Origin: a virus
IMG/VR virus record: IMGVR_UViG_3300017971_000224
Coordinates: 1-64,000 of that record
Strand: one strand, 5' to 3'
DNA length: 64,000 nucleotides
Part shown: in pieces, positions 38,715 to 48,303 of the stretch
Layout of the letters: each line of letters starts with the position of its first letter
Numbering within the stretch: position 1 is the first letter of the stretch
Notes under the pieces: model-generated
What the model saw: the letters and a program-made list of their open reading frames with translations, nothing else
Database searches by the model: none
Told to the model about the DNA's origin: nothing
Program-made: the position numbers and the translations under genes

Positions 38715-39784
38715 TGTATGTTGAGAAAAAAGATTTTATTAAATGGATTATAAATGAATTGGGTGCAAAACCCTCATATAAAAAAGATGAATATATATGC
38801 AATTGTCCTTTTTGTGATAAAAACGAAAATCATTACGACTTTACAATAAATACAGAAAAAATGGTGATGAATTGTTGGCGAGGTTTCGATCGCCGTTGTG
38901 AGTCTGGGCATAATGTTCTGACTCTGTTGTCATTTTACTATGATGTGTCGTTCGAACGGGCGAAAGAACTTGTTAAAGAAAAGTTTGAGACAGAAAATTC
39001 TTTGCTAAGACTGAAAAAAAAGCTGAAAAATTTGGACAACAGGAGGATATTACAGATCGACACACAGAAAATATTATGGGATATGCCACGTGGAGTAGAA
39101 TCGATTGAAGAACCAGTGACTGATGGTGGAAAAAAAGCTAAGAAATGGCTGTTGAAAACTAGAAAAATACCTTTGGAACTTATAACTGCAATTAAACCAT
39201 ATTATTTTGGGAAGAATGTAGATAAAAGATGGAGAAAATATAATGACAGAGTTTTCTTTCCGGTTGTATCGAAAAGTAATAAAGCGTGGATTGCCTATAG
39301 TATGGATAAAAAATCAACTAAAAAAAGACCGAAGACAATGAATCCTCCTGGATCAATATTGAGTAATATGCTTTTTATGTACGACTTCTGTTTTGACTCT
39401 AAAATCATTGTTGTCTGTGAGGGAATTTTTGATGCGTTACGTATGTTCATGTTTGGCTATGCGGCAGTGGCCATTTTCGGTGTGAATATATCAGGTTCAC
39501 AACTAGATCTTCTTAATGATCTGGATGCTGATGAGCTTGTTGTATGCCTTGATCCAGATGCCAATAAAGTGGTGGTGGATAGTAAAGGAAGAAAAAGTTC
39601 AAAATCCTTCAAATTAGCTAGAGAAGTAGAACAGTTTTTTCTTGGTGACGTCAGCATCATGAAGCTGAAAAGGGAGGATCCTGATCGCTCAAGTTTCAAG
39701 GAGATTAGGATTTGCTACGGAAACCGCGAGAGACTAGGGCGCAGTACCAGGCGTTTGAAAGCTCTACGCACCATGAGAACATGA
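38714..39784 (+). CDS. dnaG: DNA primase, DnaG-type
   Basis: 356 residues from ATG 38714, which overlaps the helicase stop (TTG 38690 is less likely). A CHC2-type zinc domain (CNCPFC ... CWRGFDRRCESGHN, about 29-65) is followed by a TOPRIM domain (VVCEGIFDALRMF about 234, then LDPDAN), giving the metal-binding Glu and Asp-x-Asp. It synthesises RNA primers. It is shorter than cellular DnaG (about 600), lacking an obvious C-terminal helicase-binding domain, as in many phage primases. Confidence 0.88.
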   Translation: MYVEKKDFIKWIINELGAKPSYKKDEYICNCPFCDKNENHYDFTINTEKMVMNCWRGFDRRCESGHNVLTLLSFYYDVSFERAKELVKEKFETENSLLRLKKKLKNLDNRRILQIDTQKILWDMPRGVESIEEPVTDGGKKAKKWLLKTRKIPLELITAIKPYYFGKNVDKRWRKYNDRVFFPVVSKSNKAWIAYSMDKKSTKKRPKTMNPPGSILSNMLFMYDFCFDSKIIVVCEGIFDALRMFMFGYAAVAIFGVNISGSQLDLLNDLDADELVVCLDPDANKVVVDSKGRKSSKSFKLAREVEQFFLGDVSIMKLKREDPDRSSFKEIRICYGNRERLGRSTRRLKALRTMRT

Positions 39785-39794
39785 GGAGTGACAG

Positions 39795-40625
<831 letters not shown>

Positions 40626-40664
40626 CTTATTCGCATTTTTTGTCTCTTACTTTGGCGGTAAGCA

Positions 40665-41102
40665 ATGGATGAAACAAATAGAACGAGGCACCGTGCCGTT
40701 GACCGTATTGATGGCTGCATAATACCTACTGGGTTTGAGTACTTCGTCGAGCTAATGGAGGAAATTAGTGCGGTGAAACACAAGGGTACTGTAAGCGTTT
40801 TTTTGGATGAAACTGAGCGCCCTTTTCTATCTATCATGAAACAGGGCAGCAATAATCAGCGCATCACTATCGTGCTCAATAAGAGTAGAGAGTGGGAGCC
40901 AACAAGACGTTACAAAAGTATTACTCTTGAACCATGGCATACAGGAGATATCAGAGTTACGGTGCCTGCGAACGAGAAAGCACTGAAACAGGCATTCAAG
41001 CTTGCACGCGAGTGGAAAGAGGCAAAGGATTTCCATAAGCCCACTACCACTGTGCTTGGTACAAAAAAAGGTATACGACGTCGGCCTCGTCCAAAACTGT
41101 AG
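40665..41102 (+). CDS. Unknown protein with C-terminal RRRPRPKL tag
   Basis: 145 residues between the poly-Asp gene and the polymerase gene. No domain recognised; a beta-rich core (GTVSVFLDETERPFLSIMK) precedes a basic helix, and the last nine residues are IRRRPRPKL. The shared terminal motif links it to proteins at 36027, 52048, 53400, 57204, 63250 and 63785. Confidence 0.65.
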   Translation: MDETNRTRHRAVDRIDGCIIPTGFEYFVELMEEISAVKHKGTVSVFLDETERPFLSIMKQGSNNQRITIVLNKSREWEPTRRYKSITLEPWHTGDIRVTVPANEKALKQAFKLAREWKEAKDFHKPTTTVLGTKKGIRRRPRPKL

Positions 41103-41138
41103 ACCCATCTTCTGTACAATTCTATCCTGAGACGAAGC

Positions 41139-44100
41139 ATGAAACACTTCGCACATCTGCACGTCCATTCTGAATATTCAATTCTTAAAGGGATTGGTGA
41201 GATCAAGTCCTGGTATGAAGCAGCTGCAAAGCGTGGGATATCGGCATTAGCTTTTACTGAATATGGGAATATGAATTCTGCTATGGCTTCTTATCTACAG
41301 TCATTAGATACGGATGGAGTGAAGGCAATATTTGGTATGCAAACTCTTGTTGTACAGGATGTGCATGCGACCATGCAAGAGGAACCAATAATATTACTGG
41401 CTAAAAATGAGACAGGTTATAAGAATTTATTGCAACTGAATAATTGGGCGTGGATAAATGGGTTTGATAGTAAACGTCAAACCGCACGCGTTGGCTATGA
41501 ACAATTATATGATTACAGGAAGGGTTTATTTGCATTGACAGGCTCGCTTTCTGGGCCTGTGGCAATGGCTTCTGAAGTTGATTTTCATATTGCTGAAAGA
41601 GCTATTTATCAATTGAAAGAAATATTTGGTAAGCGCTTATATCTTGAACTTCAATTGAATGATGTACATGAACAAAAAATATATAATAATAAATTGATTA
41701 GATTATCACATAATACAAATGTAGAAATAGTTATTACAAACGATTGTCATTATCCCAATAAAGGAGAACACAAATTAGCTGATGTTGTGGAGAAAATAGA
41801 TCGAATGAGTATTAAATCCTCTAAAAGAGGAAGATCATTTGATAGCACACAAAAGTGGTTAAAGAGTTATAAACAATTAAATATTATTAGAAATAAACTT
41901 CATGCTTATATTACATTAACAGATTTTAATAAATATGTCTCGAATACTAATAAAATAGCGGAACAATGTAATGTTAGTATATCTATTGGTAAACATAGTT
42001 TGCCACAATATGATATAAAATCACATCCTATGTATGAAGATGATATGAAAGATGATAAAGATTTATTTAATAAAATAGCTAAGACTGGATTTCGTAGTAA
42101 AATAATAAAAAGTAAAAAGAGAAAGAATAATAAAAAGAAATATTTGAAACAGTTTAAATATGAAGTTGATATTATAGGCAAAGCAAATTTCATAAATTAT
42201 TTTTTAATTGTTGAAGATATTATTAGATACGCGAGAGTATCAAATATTGAAGTGGGCGCAGCGCGCGGTTCTGTTGCTGGTTCATTGGTTGCATTCTGTA
42301 TGGGTATTACTGATGTAGATCCGTTTGAATTTGATTTGATGTTTGAGCGTTTTTTGAATCCAACACGTATTAGTGGTGAGCGCGCGCAAAGTGCTGACGC
42401 GCTGCCTGATATTGACTTGGATTTTGAGAGGGTAAGGCGCCCTGAAATTAAGAAATATTTAGTTGAAAAGTATGGAGAAGATAGAGTTTGTACAATTGGT
42501 TCGTATCAGACTATGAAATTGAAGAGTTTATTACGTGACTTACATAGAGCATTCGAACATCGTATACCAGATGAGACAGGTTATTATGATTATAGTAATG
42601 ATGAATTATTTGCTTTAATTAGGAAATTAGACAAAGACAAAATTGATGACTTAGATAAAGCTTTGAATAAAAGTGAAGCGTTTAAGGAGTTTTATAAAAG
42701 ATTTCCTTATTTTGTTGACTTTTATTTGAAGAAACTTGATGGGCAAATTCGTTCACGCTCTAAACATGCGGCTGGTGTCATTGTGACACCAACATCCATA
42801 TCAGATTGGATTCCGATTAGGACACAGAAGGTTGAAGATGAAGAGGAACGAGTCGCTGTTTCACAGTGGGAAGATACCTTTTGTGAGCGTCGTGGTTTGC
42901 TTAAGTTAGATGTGCTTGGCATCAAGACCCTCAACGTTTTCAAACGTGCCAGGGAGCTTATCCTCAAGCGACGCGGTAAAAAGATCGATCTATCTAAAGT
43001 TAGGTTGGACGACCAGGATGTGTTTGATGAATTTGATGCTGGTAAAACCGAGGGTGTTTTTCAGTTTAATTCTCATTTACAGAGTCAATATCTGAAGCGT
43101 TTAGATGTGACAGAGTTTGAAGATCTTATTACTACTAATGCTTTGTTGCGGCCTGGCCCAATGGATGCGAAGGCTCATGAATTATATATTGAATTGAAGT
43201 CTGGTGAACGCAAACCAAAATATGATCATCCTATGATTGAACCGTATCTGCGTAGGACATATGGACTTTATGTGTATCAGGAAGACGTTATGCGCACTGC
43301 GCATGTTCTTGGTAAATTGACTTTGGCAGAAGCAGATATTATGCGCACTGCTATGAAAAAACACGACAAAGATCAGATGGAGGCTTTTCGTGAGAAATTT
43401 GTTAAAGGATGTGTGGAAAATGGTTTGAAGAAAAAACATGGGAATAAGGTTTGGGATAAATTACTGGCATTTTTTGCTTATGGTTTCAATAGATGTATAC
43501 ACGCCTTTTCAGAAATAACTCTATCAAATGGTAAAAAAAGAAGAATATCTAGATTGTATAATGATTATCTAAAAGGGAAGGAAATAGTATTAAAAAGTTA
43601 TGATATAGAAACTGGAAAAATTGTTGATAATGTAGTTGAAGAGATTGTATATACTGGTAAAAAGAATTTAGCTAAGTTTTTTCTACAAGATGGTAAGAAT
43701 ATACGGTTGACAAGTAGACACGGTATTGGCACTGATCGTGGTTTTCGATTGATGAAAGATATTATTAATACCGATCTGATTTGGATATTAAATGGAAGTG
43801 AGGCGCAACAAGTTGGCGTTGATGCTTATAATACTTTTTATGATGATAGATACAAAGAAGATACATATGATATTGTAATGGTAAATAAACCGCATAATTA
43901 TTTCGCCAATGACATACTTGTTCATAACAGCCACAGCGCAAGCTATGCATTGATTGGATATCTTTGTCAATGGTTGAAAGTATATTATCCGCTTGAATAT
44001 TGGTCTGCGACATTAGAGTACGCTGCAGACGACGAAAAGAAGTCTGAAAATATATGGACTTTTCGTAGTACTATTATTAAGTATGGATATCAATTTGAAC

Positions 44101-44825
44101 GCCCACGTGCAAATCGCAGTGATTATCATTTCTCGATATCTAAGCGAGGCAGAATCATATGGCCAATCAGGGCTATCAAAGGCGTGGGTGTTAAAAGTGC
44201 GATTGCAATAGCTCAAGCTTGTAAGGAACATAAGCCAAAGACTCTTGTTGATTTTTATAATGTTGTACCGAAGAGGTCTGCTAATAAAAGAGTATTCAAT
44301 AAACTTATCACATCTGGCGCATTCGATAATTTTGGTACACCATATGAGATTGCAAAAGAATATTATGAAGATATTCGCCGCGAGGAAATACCTAAAGAAC
44401 TTAATGTGCCAAGTAAACGTAAAGCGTATTGGATGAAAATGCGCGAAAGTGTATTAGGTTATATGGAAAAATCTTTCCAACAACAGTTCTCTCACTGGTT
44501 CAGCAAGAGCATCACTCCAGTTTCTGAATTGGCCAATATACCAAGTGGTAAATATGTTATATCAGGTGGAAAAGTAAAGAGAAGTTTTCCTTATAATGCC
44601 AGAACAGGTTGGATGTTTTTTGTCACAGTATATGATTTGGACGGGGAGTTCTTGTTAATGATTACCCCTGAGTATTATAAGAGACACAAGAAAAAAGTGA
44701 AAGAAGGCGACATCATCGAAGTGCTTGGTAGATGTGGGAGATCAAAGCGAGGAGAAATACAGATTACTCTTGGCAAGGATAAGGCGTCACAGCTAGAAGT
44801 ATATGACTTGTCTCATGAAATTTGA
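41139..44825 (+). CDS. dnaE: DNA polymerase III alpha subunit (DnaE-type) with mini-intein
   Basis: 1228 residues. PHP domain at the N-terminus (HLHVHSEYS, TEYGN, NDCHYPN); C-family polymerase palm with ARGSVAGSL (about 375) and the catalytic PDIDLDFE (about 422); then FQFNSHLQ, LLRPGPMDA and YVYQEDVMR. The conserved 'YGFN-SHSASYALIGY' is interrupted by a 145-residue intein (C786-N930), so the mature polymerase is about 1083 residues. The PHP 'TDxxN' Asp is Glu here, so proofreading may rely on the separate DnaQ-like gene at 52674. No sliding clamp or clamp loader is in the window; a host clamp may be used or genes lie elsewhere. Confidence 0.93.
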   Translation: MKHFAHLHVHSEYSILKGIGEIKSWYEAAAKRGISALAFTEYGNMNSAMASYLQSLDTDGVKAIFGMQTLVVQDVHATMQEEPIILLAKNETGYKNLLQLNNWAWINGFDSKRQTARVGYEQLYDYRKGLFALTGSLSGPVAMASEVDFHIAERAIYQLKEIFGKRLYLELQLNDVHEQKIYNNKLIRLSHNTNVEIVITNDCHYPNKGEHKLADVVEKIDRMSIKSSKRGRSFDSTQKWLKSYKQLNIIRNKLHAYITLTDFNKYVSNTNKIAEQCNVSISIGKHSLPQYDIKSHPMYEDDMKDDKDLFNKIAKTGFRSKIIKSKKRKNNKKKYLKQFKYEVDIIGKANFINYFLIVEDIIRYARVSNIEVGAARGSVAGSLVAFCMGITDVDPFEFDLMFERFLNPTRISGERAQSADALPDIDLDFERVRRPEIKKYLVEKYGEDRVCTIGSYQTMKLKSLLRDLHRAFEHRIPDETGYYDYSNDELFALIRKLDKDKIDDLDKALNKSEAFKEFYKRFPYFVDFYLKKLDGQIRSRSKHAAGVIVTPTSISDWIPIRTQKVEDEEERVAVSQWEDTFCERRGLLKLDVLGIKTLNVFKRARELILKRRGKKIDLSKVRLDDQDVFDEFDAGKTEGVFQFNSHLQSQYLKRLDVTEFEDLITTNALLRPGPMDAKAHELYIELKSGERKPKYDHPMIEPYLRRTYGLYVYQEDVMRTAHVLGKLTLAEADIMRTAMKKHDKDQMEAFREKFVKGCVENGLKKKHGNKVWDKLLAFFAYGFNRCIHAFSEITLSNGKKRRISRLYNDYLKGKEIVLKSYDIETGKIVDNVVEEIVYTGKKNLAKFFLQDGKNIRLTSRHGIGTDRGFRLMKDIINTDLIWILNGSEAQQVGVDAYNTFYDDRYKEDTYDIVMVNKPHNYFANDILVHNSHSASYALIGYLCQWLKVYYPLEYWSATLEYAADDEKKSENIWTFRSTIIKYGYQFERPRANRSDYHFSISKRGRIIWPIRAIKGVGVKSAIAIAQACKEHKPKTLVDFYNVVPKRSANKRVFNKLITSGAFDNFGTPYEIAKEYYEDIRREEIPKELNVPSKRKAYWMKMRESVLGYMEKSFQQQFSHWFSKSITPVSELANIPSGKYVISGGKVKRSFPYNARTGWMFFVTVYDLDGEFLLMITPEYYKRHKKKVKEGDIIEVLGRCGRSKRGEIQITLGKDKASQLEVYDLSHEI
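43494..43928 (+). mobile_element. Mini-intein in the polymerase gene
   Basis: The host protein reads ...AYGFNR | CIHAFSEITL ... NDILVHN | SHSASYA.... The insert begins with Cys (block A), has TSRH (block B, TxxH), and ends with NYFANDILVHN followed by Ser as the +1 residue (blocks F and G with the His-Asn pair). At 145 residues it is a minimal splicing domain with no homing endonuclease. The site is three residues downstream of the cyanobacterial split DnaE intein site. Confidence 0.9.
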
Positions 44826-44929
44826 ACTCCAACTTCATTAAAAATTTCTTAATATTTTTCTCTATGGTGGTATATATTATCGTACGCCGTCGGCAAACGG
44901 TTTGCCGCACTATAACAAGGAGTAAAAAG
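44826..44929 (+). promoter_or_regulatory. Leader of the HU-like gene with hairpin operator-like element
   Basis: Short AT-rich gap holding a perfect hairpin CGGCAAA-CGG-TTTGCCG (44891-44907), then AAGGAG (44917-44922) 7 nt before ATG 44930. The dyad is placed where it could be an operator or an RNA hairpin controlling translation; no clear -35/-10 pair is seen. Confidence 0.45.
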
Positions 44930-45370
44930 ATGGCGAAGGACAAGAAAGAGAAGAAAAGCAAGAAGGAAAAGAAAGAGAAGAAGTCCAACAACAACGAGGC
45001 GACTGAAACTCAGGCTGCTGATGACGGCGAGGAGAAGAAGGCGAAGAAGTCCAAGAAGGACAAAAAGGACAAGAAATCAAAAAAGAAATCCAAAAGTTCG
45101 AATGGCGAACCACAGACATTCACGGTTGCGGATCTTGCCGACAAGGCGGATGTGGATATCCGTGATGCGAAATCTCTGTTCAACATTCTTGGCCGTACTC
45201 TCGAGAAGATGCCATTGGGTTCGAAAGTACGACTCAACAACATCTGCAACTTCGTGAAGATCGAGACCAAGCCACGGAAAAGTCGCAATCCACGTACCGG
45301 GGAACCAGTGGATGTTCCATCGAAGAGGAAGGTCAAGGCGAAGATTTCGAACAATCTGAAGAACCTCTGA
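44930..45370 (+). CDS. HU/IHF-family DNA-binding protein with Lys-rich N-terminal extension
   Basis: 146 residues from ATG 44930 (strong AAGGAG); the open frame extends back to 44822 but without a ribosome binding site. Residues 1-60 are almost wholly Lys/Glu/Ser. The remainder is an HU-like domain (FTVADLADKADVDIRDAKS ... GSKVRLNNICNFVKIE ... RNPRTGEPVDVPSKRKVKA), including the DNA-bending RNPRTGE arm. It likely coats and bends phage DNA. The extension resembles the lysine-rich tails of some bacterial and eukaryote-like histones. Confidence 0.85.
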   Translation: MAKDKKEKKSKKEKKEKKSNNNEATETQAADDGEEKKAKKSKKDKKDKKSKKKSKSSNGEPQTFTVADLADKADVDIRDAKSLFNILGRTLEKMPLGSKVRLNNICNFVKIETKPRKSRNPRTGEPVDVPSKRKVKAKISNNLKNL

Positions 45371-45386
45371 GCACGTCTGACCTGCA

Positions 45387-45899
45387 GTGGCAAAAAAACG
45401 AAATCGGCTGAGGGAGCTTCTTCTCATCAAGGATCATCTCCTTGGTGAGAAGATTGTTCTCGATGTTTGGGATGATCTCAAGCTGAACGAAGACGAACCT
45501 GAAGTAATGATGCAGGATTGTCTTTTCGGGCACCAGTTGTCTGGGCATCTTGAGGCTGTGGCAGAGGCGCGATATGAACTTGGCAAGGTCGAGTTAGATC
45601 ACGTCTATGCCGAGATGGACAATTTCGCGCGTGAGATGGAGGTCATGGCAAGACCAACAGATGCTAAGGTAAAAGCATGGATTCTACGTGAAGGAAAATA
45701 TATAACCAAACGCAAAGAATTAATTGAATTAAAAATGAAGTATCAATTCTTGAAAGTATTAAGTAAATCATTCGTAATGAAGGCTGATTTCATTCGTACG
45801 AAAGTGGCAAGCAGACGCGCTGAGCTCGCGATGCCAGCGACTTCTGTTGAGACAGTGAAGAGAAAGAAAAAAAAGAAGAAGAAAAAATCGGAGGAATAA
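45387..45899 (+). CDS. Probable recombination mediator (UvsY-like), Lys-rich C-terminus
   Basis: 170 residues, all-helical, with the central pattern ARYELGKVELDHVYAEMDNF ... KRKELIELKMKYQFLKVLSK and a run of about ten lysines at the end. It sits between the HU gene and the ssDNA-binding and RecA-like genes. Small helical proteins in that position are commonly recombination mediators that load the recombinase on SSB-coated DNA; this is inferred from context and shape. The start GTG 45387 has no good ribosome binding site; the stop is next to the following ATG. Confidence 0.5.
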   Translation: MAKKRNRLRELLLIKDHLLGEKIVLDVWDDLKLNEDEPEVMMQDCLFGHQLSGHLEAVAEARYELGKVELDHVYAEMDNFAREMEVMARPTDAKVKAWILREGKYITKRKELIELKMKYQFLKVLSKSFVMKADFIRTKVASRRAELAMPATSVETVKRKKKKKKKKSEE

Positions 45900-46892
45900 A
45901 TGGCCGTCAAGACTGACCTGGCCAAGCTAGGTAAACGGGCCGCCGATCATAAAGCTGGTAGGGACAGATATGACGGCCCAGGCAATTTCATAGTTGAAGC
46001 AGATTCAAGCAGGTTCATCATTCTCTGCCCACCGCACGAAAACATGGGTGGTTATCCATTCGTCGAAAACATGTATCATCACCGTGATATACCACGGGAT
46101 GCTAATGGTAGTTTCAACATCCGCTGTATGCGGAATAACTACAAAGATGATACTAATAAATGCGCACCTTGTACAAAGATGGTCAAATTCAGAAAGAAGC
46201 GCAAGGACAAGGGCGACAAATGGGATGAGAAAGCGCGCGAACACGCACCAAAGTTGAAGCCAATTGGGCAGGTGATCGACATTACCTGTATCATGCGTGC
46301 CAATGGCGAGATTAAGAAAAAAGTCAAGCCGTGTTTTGGCGCTTATGGCGACGAAGACGGTTGTGACAAGTGCTATATGCGCGACGCGTGTGAGGACCTC
46401 CCCAAGAAGTACTATTGCCCAGTGGGCGTGTGGGAGGAGCTGCTCGACCATTTCGAGGACGAGGGCGACATCACAGACTTGAGTAAGGCTATCCCAATTC
46501 GTATTAAGCGTAAGGGTTCTGGTCGCTACGATACGAAGTACAAGACCAAGGCCTTCCCAAAGTCGGCTATCGAGTTCCCATCCAAAGCCAGGAAGCGTAT
46601 CGAGAAAGCGCTCTATGATCTAAGTACTCTGGATCCAAAACCAGAGGGTACGGCGGATGAGATAAAAGAAAAGTACAGAAAGTTCTTCTCACTGGAGGAT
46701 ATAGATACTGACACCAGTGGCGATGATGATGACGACGAGCCCAAGCGTCGTCCGCGGTCTGGTGGTAAGAAAAAATCTGCAAAGAAAAATAACAAAAAGA
46801 AGTCCAGTGAGAATACGGACAAAAAGAAACGCGGCGAGAAGCTCAGGAACAAGTTGAAGAAGAAAGCGAAGAAGGGCAAACTCGACCGTTAG
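45900..46892 (+). CDS. Single-stranded DNA-binding protein, gp32-like
   Basis: 330 residues. The core (about 20-180) contains a zinc-like cysteine set (CMRNNYKDDTNKCAPCTKM; CFGAYGDEDGCDKCYMRDAC) in a beta-rich fold like T4 gp32-type SSBs; FIILCPPHENMGGYPFVE precedes it. The C-terminus is unusual: an acidic patch (SGDDDDDEP) followed by about 55 strongly basic residues (KRRPRSGGKKK ... KKAKKGKLDR), whereas gp32 and bacterial SSB end in an acidic tail. Genes for a probable mediator and the recombinase flank it, giving a UvsY-gp32-UvsX-like cluster. Confidence 0.7.
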   Translation: MAVKTDLAKLGKRAADHKAGRDRYDGPGNFIVEADSSRFIILCPPHENMGGYPFVENMYHHRDIPRDANGSFNIRCMRNNYKDDTNKCAPCTKMVKFRKKRKDKGDKWDEKAREHAPKLKPIGQVIDITCIMRANGEIKKKVKPCFGAYGDEDGCDKCYMRDACEDLPKKYYCPVGVWEELLDHFEDEGDITDLSKAIPIRIKRKGSGRYDTKYKTKAFPKSAIEFPSKARKRIEKALYDLSTLDPKPEGTADEIKEKYRKFFSLEDIDTDTSGDDDDDEPKRRPRSGGKKKSAKKNNKKKSSENTDKKKRGEKLRNKLKKKAKKGKLDR

Positions 46893-46904
46893 TGGAATCA
46901 GTAA

Positions 46905-47990
46905 ATGATTTGTCGAATCCCCCGTAGGAAGACAGAGCACACACAGAAAAAAAAGGTATCCAGAAATCAGTTGATTCGTTCGCTGAAGAAAATCGGATAC
47001 AAAGATCTATCGGATCAATCGAGTTCTCTGCTTGTTCGGCGATGTCTTCCTACGGGGATTCCATGTCTCGACGTGCTCTCAGCCTGTGACGTGGATGGTG
47101 TCTACGGCTTACCATTTGGCCGTCAGATTGAATTCTCCGGGAAAGAAGATTCTGGTAAGACCAGCATCATGCTGGCCATAGCGGCCTCTGCACAGCGCCA
47201 GGGGTACATCGTGCTTTGGATAGAGACAGAGCAGACTTTGTCAAAGGAAAGAGCTCAGGTGCTGGGCGCTGACATCGATTACTTCCTGTTGGATGAGCCT
47301 GACTACCTGGAACAGGCCATATCTCGTGTCAAAAAAGCGGTGGAAAAATTACCACAATATGATGAGAAAGGATATTCGAAGAATAAAGGTCTTGTGATTT
47401 TTTGGGACAGCATTGCCGCTACTCCAACAAAGGCAGAGTATGCGCCCAAGAAAAAGAAAGACGTCGATGAGGAAAAAGACAGTGCGATGGCTGATTTCGC
47501 AAGGAAGATGTCTCGCTTTCAACGGCAAATGAAGAAGAAGATTGCGAAGCGCAATGTGATGATGATCTACGCTAATCAAATCAAAGAGAAGATTGGTGTT
47601 ATGTTTGGCTCGAAGACCGCCACTTACGGTGGGAAGGCGCTGAAGTATCATTGTACATTGAGATTCGTGATCACATACACGGGAAAAATAAAAGGGAAAA
47701 ATAACAAACCAGTCGGTATGACTATAAAAGTAGATAACATAAAGAATAAATGTCGTATGCCATTCAGAGGTTTTGAGGGCTTGGAATTCACCTTCGGCGG
47801 TGGATTCAATTATCCACAAGCTCTTTTGTATGCTTTGGAAACACTTGGGTATGCAAAGAAAGAAGGACCAAAATATTTTGTGTATCCATTGGGTCAAGAA
47901 GCATCTTATAAAAAATCTGAATTCGAGAAGTTAATAAAAAATAAACCTGTGATAGCAAGAAAACTCATGGAAGTTGTCAATGGTTCCTAA
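46905..47990 (+). CDS. RecA/UvsX-family recombinase
   Basis: 361 residues. Walker A GKEDSGKT (about 80), IETEQTL after it, Walker B LVIFWDSIAA (about 165), a lysine-rich loop region and MMIYANQIKEKIG, as in RecA/UvsX. It should form filaments on ssDNA and drive strand exchange for recombination-dependent replication. The start ATG 46905 lies 13 nt after the SSB gene. It is closer in length to RecA than to UvsX (about 390), and I cannot choose between them by eye. Confidence 0.88.
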   Translation: MICRIPRRKTEHTQKKKVSRNQLIRSLKKIGYKDLSDQSSSLLVRRCLPTGIPCLDVLSACDVDGVYGLPFGRQIEFSGKEDSGKTSIMLAIAASAQRQGYIVLWIETEQTLSKERAQVLGADIDYFLLDEPDYLEQAISRVKKAVEKLPQYDEKGYSKNKGLVIFWDSIAATPTKAEYAPKKKKDVDEEKDSAMADFARKMSRFQRQMKKKIAKRNVMMIYANQIKEKIGVMFGSKTATYGGKALKYHCTLRFVITYTGKIKGKNNKPVGMTIKVDNIKNKCRMPFRGFEGLEFTFGGGFNYPQALLYALETLGYAKKEGPKYFVYPLGQEASYKKSEFEKLIKNKPVIARKLMEVVNGS

Positions 47991-48294
47991 AGAGCGCATA
48001 CTTCTCGCCTTGAATGAACATGTTACTGAAAGGTTGAGAGGGCAGGTGGATCACAATGTCTTACAGATGATTGAAGATTTGGTGAATAAAAGTACTGAAA
48101 TAGTTTTATATAATATTATTAAAACGCACCCAGAGAATGAAATTGATATCGCATTAAGTAGGGTTTCTGGCAATGTGGAGAACTTTATTAGCCTTGTGGT
48201 ATTGCAATTGATTGATTTTGGTAGTGGTAGGAACGAGGGCCCATTTATCAATATGTTCGATAGTCTCTTGCAGCAACAATGCGAACTGTCTTGA
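47980..48294 (+). CDS. Small helical protein after recombinase, unknown
   Basis: 104 residues from ATG 47980 (GGAAG upstream; TTG 47974 possible), overlapping the recombinase gene by 11 nt. Mostly alpha-helical with no known motif. Coupling to recA- and sbcD-like genes suggests a role in recombination. Confidence 0.55.
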   Translation: MVPKERILLALNEHVTERLRGQVDHNVLQMIEDLVNKSTEIVLYNIIKTHPENEIDIALSRVSGNVENFISLVVLQLIDFGSGRNEGPFINMFDSLLQQQCELS

Positions 48295-48303
48295 AGACCT
48301 GCA

